A DNA stretch of 64,000 nucleotides from G965232465 sp965276005 (GTDB taxonomy: Bacteria; Pseudomonadota; Alphaproteobacteria; JAQWUY01), in assembly GCA_965276005.1 (NCBI GenBank), contig OZ254962.1, forward strand, positions 248,001 to 312,000, in the 5' to 3' direction. The notes below the pieces were generated by a model that saw only the letters and a program-made list of their open reading frames with translations, did not search any database and had not been told where the DNA came from. The position numbers and the translations under genes are program-made. Numbering within the stretch: the stretch's first letter is position 1; each line of letters begins with the position of its first letter. Below, piece after piece: positions 1 through 7,720 of the stretch.

Positions 1-81
1 TCCTTTTACTGTGGTACTTTTTAAATATTGTGGTATCTTACCGTATTAACATGATGAAATAAACCTTAAAAAGGCACCACG

Positions 82-1281
82 ATGACCACAATAACACAAA
101 ATGATGTTGAAAACGCATATGAAGCCATAAAAGATGACATTTTACGCACGCCGATGCTCAGGTCTGATGTGTTTTCTCTTTTGACGGGGGCACATGTGTA
201 TTTTAAGTACGAACACAAACAACACACCCGGGCGTTTAAAGCCCGTGGGGCGTTAAATTGCCTCATACATTTGTCCGCTGTACAGAAACAGCGGGGGGTC
301 GTTGCCTGTTCTGCGGGCAATCACGCCCAAGGGGTGGCGTACTACGCCGCCAAGATGGGCATTCCTGCGGTTATTGTGATGCCCGCCGACACGCCGTTTG
401 TCAAAGTACACAAAACCAAAAAATATGGGGCAGAAGTGATTCTGCACGGCACTTTTGAACAATCTCTCGACCACGCCCTGCACTTAGCCGATACACAAGG
501 CTATACATTTATCCACCCCTTCGACAACAAACACATTATTGCCGGGCAGGGAACTTGTGGGTTGGAAATGTTACAACAAGTGCCCGCCCTCGATGCCATG
601 ATAATTCCCATTGGTGGCGGCGGGTTAATTGCCGGCATTGCCACCTATGTAAAGGCAGTAAAGCCAAATATAAAAATATACGGTGTGCAGACCGCTAAGT
701 ACCCGTTTATGAAAAATCCCGATGCGGATGTAAGCGGTACCACCATTGCCGAAGGTATTGCGGTTAAGCAGCCGGGGAAAATTGCCAAACGAATCGTTGC
801 CGAATCGGTAGATGACATATTTATTGTCCGTGAATCGCAAATCGAACGGGCGATGGTAGAATTGATTGAGGTGGAAAATTCTGTGGTCGAGGGGGCGGCG
901 GCGACCGGTGTTGCCGCTTTGCGGGCACATGCGGATGTGTTCAAGGGGCTATGGGTGGGGGTGTTGCTGTGTGGGGGTAACATAGATCAACGGATGCTGG
1001 CATCGGTGTTGATGCGGGATTTGGTAACCATCGGGCGGCTGGGGCGGTTACATATTGCCCTGCCCGATCAGCCGGGGACATTGGGAAAAGTGGCACAGAT
1101 TATTGGCGACAAAGGCGGTAATGTGATCGAAATGACATACCAGCCCATATTTTCCCCAACAACCGCAAAAGAAACCAGTATCGAAATAGCTGTGGAAACC
1201 GAAAGTGTCGCACAATTGCAGCAAATTATTGTCACTTTAAACCGGCAAGGATACACCACACAGCAAATGGAAAATAGGTAA
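82..1281 (+). CDS. ilvA: Threonine ammonia-lyase with C-terminal ACT domain
   Basis: This PLP enzyme deaminates L-threonine to 2-oxobutanoate and ammonia, feeding isoleucine synthesis or threonine breakdown. At 399 residues it fits the medium-length form. The PLP lysine is K53 in AFKARGA, followed by the SAGNHAQG motif at 77-84 and the phosphate-binding GGGGL loop at 178-182. The pyridine-side segment LLCGGNID lies near 295. The last ~80 residues (LGRLHIALPDQPGTLGKV onward) are an ACT domain, so amino-acid feedback is likely. An AAGG sits just before the ATG. It stands alone, followed by tRNA-Val. The biosynthetic and catabolic roles cannot be told apart from sequence. The 81 bases upstream show no clear promoter. 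Confidence 0.92.
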   Translation: MTTITQNDVENAYEAIKDDILRTPMLRSDVFSLLTGAHVYFKYEHKQHTRAFKARGALNCLIHLSAVQKQRGVVACSAGNHAQGVAYYAAKMGIPAVIVMPADTPFVKVHKTKKYGAEVILHGTFEQSLDHALHLADTQGYTFIHPFDNKHIIAGQGTCGLEMLQQVPALDAMIIPIGGGGLIAGIATYVKAVKPNIKIYGVQTAKYPFMKNPDADVSGTTIAEGIAVKQPGKIAKRIVAESVDDIFIVRESQIERAMVELIEVENSVVEGAAATGVAALRAHADVFKGLWVGVLLCGGNIDQRMLASVLMRDLVTIGRLGRLHIALPDQPGTLGKVAQIIGDKGGNVIEMTYQPIFSPTTAKETSIEIAVETESVAQLQQIIVTLNRQGYTTQQMENR

Positions 1282-1315
1282 AATAAAAAAAAGTAATAAA
1301 AAATACAAAAAGGGG

Positions 1316-1344
1316 TTGCCAAAAGGGGAAATATGTCATATAAA
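1316..1344 (+). promoter_or_regulatory. Sigma-70-type promoter of tRNA-Val
   Basis: TTGCCA (1316-1321) and TATAAA (1339-1344) are separated by exactly 17 bp, and the -10 box ends 10 bases before the mature tRNA 5' end. The position and near-consensus boxes make this the likely tRNA promoter. Confidence 0.7.
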
Positions 1345-1354
1345 CCAACCTATC

Positions 1355-1430
1355 GGGTGATTAGCTCAGCTGGGAGAGCGTCTGGTTTACACCCAGAAGG
1401 TCGGGAGTTCGATCCTCTCATCACCCACCA
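1355..1430 (+). tRNA. tRNA-Val (anticodon TAC)
   Basis: The 76-nt cloverleaf begins GGGTGAT and closes with ATCACCC. The anticodon stem-loop TCTGG-TTTACAC-CCAGA presents TAC, and the T-loop is GTTCGATC. The discriminator A and CCA (1428-1430) are encoded in the DNA. It has its own upstream promoter and a downstream terminator, so it is an independent unit. Confidence 0.96.
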
Positions 1431-1470
1431 TTGTACATTATTCCAAGCATTAGTGCTGGTTTTATATTTA

Positions 1471-1518
1471 AAACACTTTAAAATTATTTTTATTTTAGGG
1501 TGTTTTTTTTTTTTTTTT
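1471..1518 (+). terminator. Rho-independent terminator after tRNA-Val
   Basis: The arms AAACACTTTAAAAT (1471-1484) and ATTTTAGGGTGTTT (1492-1505) pair over 14 positions with two G-T wobbles. A run of T continues to 1518. It lies 40 bases after the tRNA and before the ankyrin promoter. Confidence 0.8.
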
Positions 1519-1593
1519 ATTATCGTGGGCAGTATGTGATTTCACTTAAGGTGGTTTTTTGTTAGCTAATGTATCGATGTTTGGCGTATCTTA

Positions 1594-1622
1594 TTGACAA
1601 CTCTTGTTAATACCTATATTAT
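1594..1622 (+). promoter_or_regulatory. Promoter of the first ankyrin gene
   Basis: A perfect TTGACA (1594-1599), a 17-bp spacer and TATTAT (1617-1622) lie about 60 bases before the ankyrin start at 1684. Box quality and spacing are those of a strong sigma-70-type promoter. It probably drives both tandem ankyrin genes. Confidence 0.65.
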
Positions 1623-1683
1623 GAAGGTATCAGTTATAAGATATTATGCTGTTTAGTTATAAGAAGTAGGAGTAGAAAGGGTT

Positions 1684-2646
1684 ATGTTAAAAAGGATTTT
1701 TATCGTTTTATTTTTGATGATTGCCGTAAATGCGTATGCAGATAGATACGGGTTGTTGTATTTGGATTATGAAACTGCAACGCTGCAAGATGTGTATAAA
1801 GCATTGGGCAGTGGTGGCGATGTCAATGCTCGATTTGAGGACGGCAAAACGCCTTTGATGTGGGCGGTCGATAAAAATAATACGGATATAGTTAAAATAT
1901 TACTTGCTAACAGTGCCAATGTGAGTGTGCAAGATAAAGACGGTGTTACCGCTTTGATGTTTGCAGCCGCCATAAACAATCCCGATAATCCCGATATGGT
2001 GAAAGTATTGCTTGCCAGTGGTGCCGATGTCGACACGCAGCAAAAAAACGGCAGAACGGCTCTAATGGTGGCGGTCGCTATCAACAATTCTGATATTGTC
2101 GAGTTACTGCTTGCTAATGGTGCCAGTGTCAATATGCAGGACAAAGAAAATATGACCGCCTTAACGGTGGCGGTAGACAAAAATAACACCAATATAGTAA
2201 AGATATTGCTTGCCAGTGGTGCCAATGTCAATGCTCGATTTAAAGATCGGAAAACCGCTTTAATGGGGGCGATAGGCAAAAATGACCTCAATATGGTCAA
2301 AGTTCTGTTGGCGGGTGGTGCTGATGTAAATATGCAGGATGAAGATGGTACAACCATCCTAATGGGAGCAGTGGAAAAAAGTGACGCCGATTTGGTTAGG
2401 ATGTTGCTCGCCCATGGTGCCGATGTCGATGTGCAACAAAGAAATGGCAAAACAGCCCTCATGCTAGCCATAGAAAGAAATAACACCGATATAGTGAAAA
2501 TATTAGTGGCTGGTGGTGCCGATGTCAGTGTGCAAGACAAAGACGGCGTAACCGCATTGAATATGGCAATGGCAGTAGACAAAAATAATTCCGAAATGGT
2601 AAACATACTGCTAAATAGCCTAAATGGTAAACAGATTGTATACTGA
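1684..2646 (+). CDS. Secreted ankyrin-repeat protein 1
   Basis: This 320-residue protein has a Sec-type signal peptide at 1-19 (hydrophobic core, AYA|D cleavage-like site). A capping half-repeat follows, then about eight 33-residue ankyrin repeats with the usual TALM...IVKILL...GADVN pattern, reaching almost to the C-terminus. Ankyrin repeats bind proteins; no catalytic domain is visible, so the partner is unknown. The signal peptide means it acts outside the cytoplasm. It is a close paralogue of the next gene, which follows after 25 bp, and both share the DLLYLxYETAT-like segment after the signal. GTAGGAGTAGAAAGG precedes the ATG. One repeat (residues ~100-115) carries a three-residue insertion. 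Confidence 0.85.
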   Translation: MLKRIFIVLFLMIAVNAYADRYGLLYLDYETATLQDVYKALGSGGDVNARFEDGKTPLMWAVDKNNTDIVKILLANSANVSVQDKDGVTALMFAAAINNPDNPDMVKVLLASGADVDTQQKNGRTALMVAVAINNSDIVELLLANGASVNMQDKENMTALTVAVDKNNTNIVKILLASGANVNARFKDRKTALMGAIGKNDLNMVKVLLAGGADVNMQDEDGTTILMGAVEKSDADLVRMLLAHGADVDVQQRNGKTALMLAIERNNTDIVKILVAGGADVSVQDKDGVTALNMAMAVDKNNSEMVNILLNSLNGKQIVY

Positions 2647-2671
2647 TATATTTAAAAGATACGGGAGTGTG

Positions 2672-4402
2672 GTGATTGTTTTTAAAAAAATATTTAATGG
2701 GTTGTTGTTAGGGCTTGCGGTTAGTGCATATGCGGGTAAATACGATCTGTTGTATTTAAACTATGAAACTGCGACAGTGCAGGATGTGTACAGGGCGTTG
2801 GGCGACGGTGCCGATGTCAATGCACGATTTAGAGACGGTAGAACAGCCTTAATGTGGGCAATAGACAAAAGCAACCTCGATATGCTCAAAATACTACTTG
2901 CCAATAGTGCCGATGTCAATGTACAGGATAAATACGGCTACACCGCTTTAATGGGGGCAGTCGCTATCAATAACTCCGATATAGTTGAAATATTGTTTGC
3001 CAACGGTGCTGATGTCGATGTGCAAGAAAAAAACGATAGAACAGCGTTAATGTTCGCAGTCGCCATAAATAGCCCCAACATAGTTAAGATATTGCTCGCC
3101 CATGGGGCGGATGTAAATGTGCAACAAAAAGACGATTCGACCGCCCTGATGTCGGCGGTTGCCGTAGACAACCTAGATATAGTGAAAATGTTGCTTGCCC
3201 ACGGTGCCGATGTCAATGTACAGCAAAACAACGGGGCGACAGCCTTGATGAAGGCGGTAAGCAAAAATAATCCCCATATGGTTAAAATGCTGCTGGCGAA
3301 CGGTGCCGATGTCAATGTGCAGCAAAAAGACGGTGTAACAGCCTTAATGCTGGCGGTATCGGCAAATACTGTCGATATGGTCAAAATATTACTTGCCAAT
3401 GGGGTAAATGTCAATGTGCAAGACAAGAACGGCGTAACAGCGTTAATGGAAGCCGTGGTTGTAAATGCCCCCGATATGGTTAAAATATTACTTGCCAGTG
3501 GTGCCCATGTCAATGTACAGGCAAAACAAGGGTGGAATGCCTTGATGGGGGCGGTGGTTACAAATAATCCCGGTATGGTCAACCTCCTAATCGCCAGCGG
3601 TGCCGATGTCGATGTGCAAGAAAAAAACGATAGAACAGCGTTAATGTTCGCAGTCGCCATAAATAGCCCCAACATAGTTAAGATATTGCTCGCCCATGGG
3701 GCGGATGTAAATGTACAACAAAAAGACGATTCGACCGCCCTGATGTGGGCGGTTGCCGTAGACAACCTAGATATAGTGAAAATGTTGCTTGCCCACGGTG
3801 CCGATGTCAATGTACAGCAAAACAACGGGGCGACAGCCTTGATGAGGGCGGTAAGCAAAAATAATCCCCATATGGTTAAAATGCTGCTGGCGAACGGTGC
3901 CGATGTCAATGTGCAGCAAAAAGACGGTGTAACAGCCTTAATGTGGGCAATAGACAAAAGCAACCTCGATATGCTCAAAATACTACTTGCCAATAGTGCC
4001 GATGTCAATGTACAGCAAAACAACGGGGCGACAGCCTTGATGAGGGCGGTAAGCAAAAATAATCCCCATATGGTTAAAATGCTGCTGGCGAAGGGTGCCG
4101 ATGTCAATGTGCAGCAAAAAGACGGTGTAACAGCCTTAATGCTGGCGGTATCGGCAAATACTGTCGATATGGTCAAAATATTACTTGCCAGTGGTGCCCA
4201 TGTCAATGTACAGGCAAAACAAGGGTGGAATGCCTTGATGGGGGCGGTGGTTACAAATAATCCCGGTATGGTCAACCTCCTAATCGCCAGCGGTGCCGAT
4301 GTACACGCCCGACAAAAAAACAACCGTACCGCCCTAGACATAGCAATAGATAAAGGCTATACGGATATAACCAAAATACTAAAAAACGCTGGGGCAAAGT
4401 GA
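2672..4402 (+). CDS. Secreted ankyrin-repeat protein 2 (16 repeats)
   Basis: This 576-residue paralogue of the preceding protein has a signal peptide ending SAYA|G and then 16 consecutive 33-residue ankyrin repeats. I place the start at the second of two GTG codons (2669/2672) because the signal peptide then aligns with the paralogue and GGGAG lies just upstream. An ATG at 2624 would overlap the previous gene and give a non-signal N-terminus. Long blocks are nearly identical at DNA level (3011-3349 with 3605-3943, period 594 bp), pointing to recent internal duplication. Probably an extracytoplasmic or secreted protein-binding factor; the target is unknown. Long open frames on the opposite strand are a by-product of the repeats. 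Confidence 0.82.
   Translation: MIVFKKIFNGLLLGLAVSAYAGKYDLLYLNYETATVQDVYRALGDGADVNARFRDGRTALMWAIDKSNLDMLKILLANSADVNVQDKYGYTALMGAVAINNSDIVEILFANGADVDVQEKNDRTALMFAVAINSPNIVKILLAHGADVNVQQKDDSTALMSAVAVDNLDIVKMLLAHGADVNVQQNNGATALMKAVSKNNPHMVKMLLANGADVNVQQKDGVTALMLAVSANTVDMVKILLANGVNVNVQDKNGVTALMEAVVVNAPDMVKILLASGAHVNVQAKQGWNALMGAVVTNNPGMVNLLIASGADVDVQEKNDRTALMFAVAINSPNIVKILLAHGADVNVQQKDDSTALMWAVAVDNLDIVKMLLAHGADVNVQQNNGATALMRAVSKNNPHMVKMLLANGADVNVQQKDGVTALMWAIDKSNLDMLKILLANSADVNVQQNNGATALMRAVSKNNPHMVKMLLAKGADVNVQQKDGVTALMLAVSANTVDMVKILLASGAHVNVQAKQGWNALMGAVVTNNPGMVNLLIASGADVHARQKNNRTALDIAIDKGYTDITKILKNAGAK
3011..3943 (+). repeat. Long internal DNA duplication in ankyrin gene 2
   Basis: Positions 3011-3349 reappear at 3605-3943 with only a few differences, an offset of 594 bp or six ankyrin units. 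A shorter block starting at 3209 recurs at 3803 and again at 4001. The block around 3490-3610 recurs at about 4187-4306. Near-identity that includes silent sites shows duplication at DNA level rather than protein-level constraint. Confidence 0.85.
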
Positions 4403-4488
4403 TACATCATATAAAACAATTGCCTATTTGAATGTATTGTGTACAGTAGGTGAGATTAAAAGTATTTACAACTTAAAGGAGCAATATA

Positions 4489-4974
4489 ATGTTTAACGAT
4501 ACGATAACACGATGGCAGTATTTTACCCGTAGTATAGCGATAATGATACTGTCGTATGTTTTAATGACCGTTTTGTTCGAATATTATAATTTTTTTTCTA
4601 GTATGCGTATTTCACAAAATGTACTTGATTATGAATATATTGAATATGTAATGGAATACACATTGGACTATTACCAACACAGATTACAGCCTTTTTTGGG
4701 ATTGGACGCCTATATTTCTTTGGTTTTTGGGCAAGATTTTATTGTCAATAGTATGTATTTTTTCGTCGTTGGTCTTATTTTTCATTGTGTTATGACTATA
4801 CTAGCGATCGTTATCGTCCAAATATATTGGATTGTTTGTTCCGTAAAACGATTGCGAGATATAGGCAGAGACCCTTGGTTGTCGCTTATCATATTGGTTC
4901 CAATTATTAAGTATATGTTATTTTTGTATTTATCTTTACGGGCGGGCAAAAAAGTATTGACACATACCCCATAA
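4489..4974 (+). CDS. DUF805 family membrane protein
   Basis: This 161-residue inner-membrane protein has three to four hydrophobic segments (about 14-35, 85-120 and 133-150). The RLRDIGRDPW motif near 123-132 matches the conserved RLHDIGRSGW-like signature of the DUF805 (YhaH) family, whose role is not established. AAAGGAG precedes the ATG at good spacing. It stands alone after the ankyrin genes and is AT-rich and tyrosine/phenylalanine-rich. The 265 bases that follow show no recognisable RNA or gene. Confidence 0.75.
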   Translation: MFNDTITRWQYFTRSIAIMILSYVLMTVLFEYYNFFSSMRISQNVLDYEYIEYVMEYTLDYYQHRLQPFLGLDAYISLVFGQDFIVNSMYFFVVGLIFHCVMTILAIVIVQIYWIVCSVKRLRDIGRDPWLSLIILVPIIKYMLFLYLSLRAGKKVLTHTP

Positions 4975-5239
4975 TATGTGTGTGTGCCAATTTTAAATAC
5001 GGTGATTGTCAAATACACCTGCCAAACGGCGTAGGGGAAGCACCCGCATATAACCCGTATTGTGCATGTAAGATAAGAATTTTCGAATCGGTACACTCCG
5101 TATAAACTGTGTGTTTTTTTGTATTTTGTGTAGCATTACACACGAGATTTTTCTGTTTCTCTGCAATATAGTCATTTTATATATGAAATAGGGGCGGGAG
5201 ATAAGGAATCGTTTATGATAGCACCATTGTAGGTTTTGT

Positions 5240-5671
5240 CTATTTGTGGAGTGTGTTCAAAGTATCGGCACCGAAACTATGTGGCAATAGGGCGTTTAAG
5301 GTTGTGCTTAATCGTATGCCCTGTGTGGGGCAACATATGAAGATGGGGATGTGTATATGGGTGGCAAATTCTCGAATCTGTTGACGGCATCCGCCACAAG
5401 GGGATACTAGGGGTTGCCCGTTGCCCATCACCCAGACCGCATGGATATGTTTACCGCCGTGGATAATCATGTGTGATATGGCGGTACTTTCGGCACAATG
5501 GCTTTGCGGATAGGCGGCGTTTTCCACATTACAGCCCCCATAATACGCCCCGTCATCCGCATATACCACCGCCCCGACACAAAACTTTGAATAGGGGGCA
5601 TATGCCCTGTCCATCATTTGTTTACACAATCCCAAAGCGTGGGTATGGTCGAAATCAGCGGTGTTTGACAT
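5240..5671 (-). CDS. cdd: Cytidine deaminase
   Basis: This enzyme hydrolyses (deoxy)cytidine to (deoxy)uridine in nucleoside salvage. Its 143 residues fit the small zinc-dependent class. The sequence shows the NVENAAYP segment, the CAE motif (zinc ligand C59, catalytic E61) and PCGGC with ligands C92 and C95. I chose the ATG at 5671, preceded by GGAAAACC, over a TTG at 5683. The gene overlaps the upstream permease by 17 bases and is the last gene of the nucleoside-import operon. Imported cytidine would therefore be deaminated directly. Confidence 0.9.
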   Translation of the reverse strand: MSNTADFDHTHALGLCKQMMDRAYAPYSKFCVGAVVYADDGAYYGGCNVENAAYPQSHCAESTAISHMIIHGGKHIHAVWVMGNGQPLVSPCGGCRQQIREFATHIHIPIFICCPTQGIRLSTTLNALLPHSFGADTLNTLHK

Positions 5672-6617
5672 AAGGTTTTCCAATATCTTTGGGCGGTATG
5701 GCTTTGCCGATAAATCCCGCCAGTAAAATAATGGTTAGTACATAAGGGGACGCTTGAATAAGCGGAATCGGTATGGCAAAACCGCCAATATCCACCCCTT
5801 GCAGCCGCATAGATATGGCGTCCAGCACGGAAAACAGCAAACACCCAAACAACACCGGCAACGGTCGCCATTTGCCAAATATCAACGCCGCCAGTGCTAT
5901 ATATCCTTGTCCTGCAGTCATTTCACGGATAAAGCCGGCATTTTGCCCGGTGCTGATATAGGCACCGGCAACACCCAATAACACCCCGCAACATGCCATC
6001 GCCATAAAGCGGGTTTTATAGACACTGATACCTGCTGTATCCACCGCATGGGCATTTTCCCCCGTTGCCCGTAAGCGTAAACCGAATCGGGTGCGAAACA
6101 CTATCCACCAAGTCACAAAAATACTTAAAAACGCCACATATACCAATGATAAATGCCCGGATATAACCTGTACATATATATCGCCCAGCACAGGGATATT
6201 GCCGAGTGTTTCCGTAAAGGGTAGGGTTTTACTGGTAAACCGGGATTCGCCACTCAGCATGGGCGTACCGCCCCCCATGTTAAACAAGGCGGTACCGATG
6301 GTGACGGTGATACCGCTGACAAACATATTGATAGCCAGCCCGGATATGATGTGATCGCCCCGATATACAATCGTTACCACCCCATGTACAAGCGAAATCA
6401 TCACCGCTACACCCACAGCAGACACCAGCCCATATATAGCATCGCCGCTTAAAGCAGACACGGTGGCGGCGGTAAAAGCGGCGGCTAACATGGTGCCTTC
6501 AAGGGCAATATTGACAATGCCAGAGCGTTCACTAAACAGCCCCGCCATCGATGCGAAAAGTAACGGTACACTCACCCGTGCGGTGGCATCGACAATTTGT
6601 AGTATCAAATCAAACAC
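5655..6617 (-). CDS. nupQ: Nucleoside ABC transporter permease (NupQ/YufQ type)
   Basis: This 320-residue, very hydrophobic inner-membrane permease belongs to the BPD_transp_2 group. It starts MFDLILQIVDATARVSVPLL and contains the family segments SGIVNIALEGTM and ERSG near the N-terminus, and GENAHAVDTAGI in the cytoplasmic loop. It pairs with the permease encoded just upstream (8-base overlap) and the double ATPase to import nucleosides. The downstream cytidine deaminase supports a pyrimidine-nucleoside cargo. Simple-sugar permeases share the fold, so the substrate is inferred from context. Confidence 0.82.
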   Translation of the reverse strand: MFDLILQIVDATARVSVPLLFASMAGLFSERSGIVNIALEGTMLAAAFTAATVSALSGDAIYGLVSAVGVAVMISLVHGVVTIVYRGDHIISGLAINMFVSGITVTIGTALFNMGGGTPMLSGESRFTSKTLPFTETLGNIPVLGDIYVQVISGHLSLVYVAFLSIFVTWWIVFRTRFGLRLRATGENAHAVDTAGISVYKTRFMAMACCGVLLGVAGAYISTGQNAGFIREMTAGQGYIALAALIFGKWRPLPVLFGCLLFSVLDAISMRLQGVDIGGFAIPIPLIQASPYVLTIILLAGFIGKAIPPKDIGKPYVKHR

Positions 6618-7701
6618 GGTGCTTGCCCCCTAACATACGGTATAGTATTGGTTTAAACAGCAACGGCAGTGCCCCCGCAAATAACACGATGAGCCCCTGT
6701 ATGGCGATGACCATTTCTTTTGATATGTTGGGGTTTTCAAAATTCATTTCCGTCCCCCCTTGATACAAAAACCCAAACAACAACGATGCCAGCACAATCC
6801 CCAACGGGTGGTTTCTGCCGATTAACGCTACGGCAATACCGACAAAGCCCGCCCCATTGACAAAGCCGCTGATAAGCCGTTGATCGACGCCTAGCACTTG
6901 ATTTATGGCAACCCCGCCGGCTAATGCCCCGCTGAGACACAGGGTGATAATGATACTTTTTGCAGGGCGGATACCGGCGTATTGGGCAATCCGTTCTGAC
7001 TTGCCAAGCGTTCTTAGGTTGTATCCCCAACGGGTGCGAAAAATATACACCCACACCGCAAACGCCACCATCAAGGCAAACACAAACGATATATTCATAG
7101 GGGTTGTCGCCGTATCGAAACCCAATCCTCGTATAATATCGTGTGTGGCGGGCAGGTGTACCCCATCGGCAAAACGGCGAGATTCGATGGATTGACCGCT
7201 TTTGATAAAGTGCTCGACAATAATATACAAAATAATCGATGAGGCAATAAAGTTTAACATAATGGTGGTAATCACTTCATGTGCCCCCCGTTTGGCTTTT
7301 AGATAGCCGGGGATAAACCCCCAAAACGCCCCAAACGCCATCGCCCCAAGCATAGCAAACAACACGGTAAATACCGGTGGTAACAGGCTGTCTAGTGCCA
7401 GCACAACAAGGGTGGTGCCCAAGCCCGCCACATAGGCTTGCCCCTCCGCCCCAATGTTAAACATGCCGCCGTAAAACGCCAGCGACACCGCCAACCCTGT
7501 AAATATAAAGTTGGTGGCATAATACAACATATAGCCCAGTCCTTCCTCATAGGCAAACACCCCCATAAATATATGCTTTAGGGCTCGAAAAGGGTTTTCC
7601 CCCAACACATAAATAATCACACCGCTTAACAGCAACGAGACAAAGATACTAAACAGCGGTAAAATCACAGTATCGGCATATGTTAATATGAGGTTTTTCA
7701 T
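6610..7701 (-). CDS. nupP: Nucleoside ABC transporter permease (NupP/YufP type)
   Basis: This 363-residue permease is the longer partner of the transmembrane pair. Features are FYGGMFNIGAEGQA near 80-93, AKRGAHEVITTIMLNFIA near 135-152 and the loop GKSERIAQYAGIRP, all typical of NupP/YufP-like permeases. It starts 19 bases after the ATPase gene and overlaps the next permease by 8 bases, so the three are translationally linked. It acts in the inner membrane in nucleoside uptake. No BMP-type binding lipoprotein is encoded in the window. Confidence 0.82.
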   Translation of the reverse strand: MKNLILTYADTVILPLFSIFVSLLLSGVIIYVLGENPFRALKHIFMGVFAYEEGLGYMLYYATNFIFTGLAVSLAFYGGMFNIGAEGQAYVAGLGTTLVVLALDSLLPPVFTVLFAMLGAMAFGAFWGFIPGYLKAKRGAHEVITTIMLNFIASSIILYIIVEHFIKSGQSIESRRFADGVHLPATHDIIRGLGFDTATTPMNISFVFALMVAFAVWVYIFRTRWGYNLRTLGKSERIAQYAGIRPAKSIIITLCLSGALAGGVAINQVLGVDQRLISGFVNGAGFVGIAVALIGRNHPLGIVLASLLFGFLYQGGTEMNFENPNISKEMVIAIQGLIVLFAGALPLLFKPILYRMLGGKHRV

Positions 7702-7720
7702 GTTTGGTACTCTGTTTTTG

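Noticed and set aside
2938..4341. 467-residue open frame antisense to ankyrin gene 2 (and a 279-residue one at 1767-2606)
   Set aside because: Both mirror the ankyrin repeats, are low-complexity, and have no ribosome-binding site. The plus-strand genes have signal peptides and ankyrin motifs.
4975..5239. Possible SRP (4.5S) RNA or other small RNA
   Set aside because: I looked for the conserved GGAAGGNAGCA-type loop on both strands and found only a weak partial match (GGGGAAGCA) without supporting stems.
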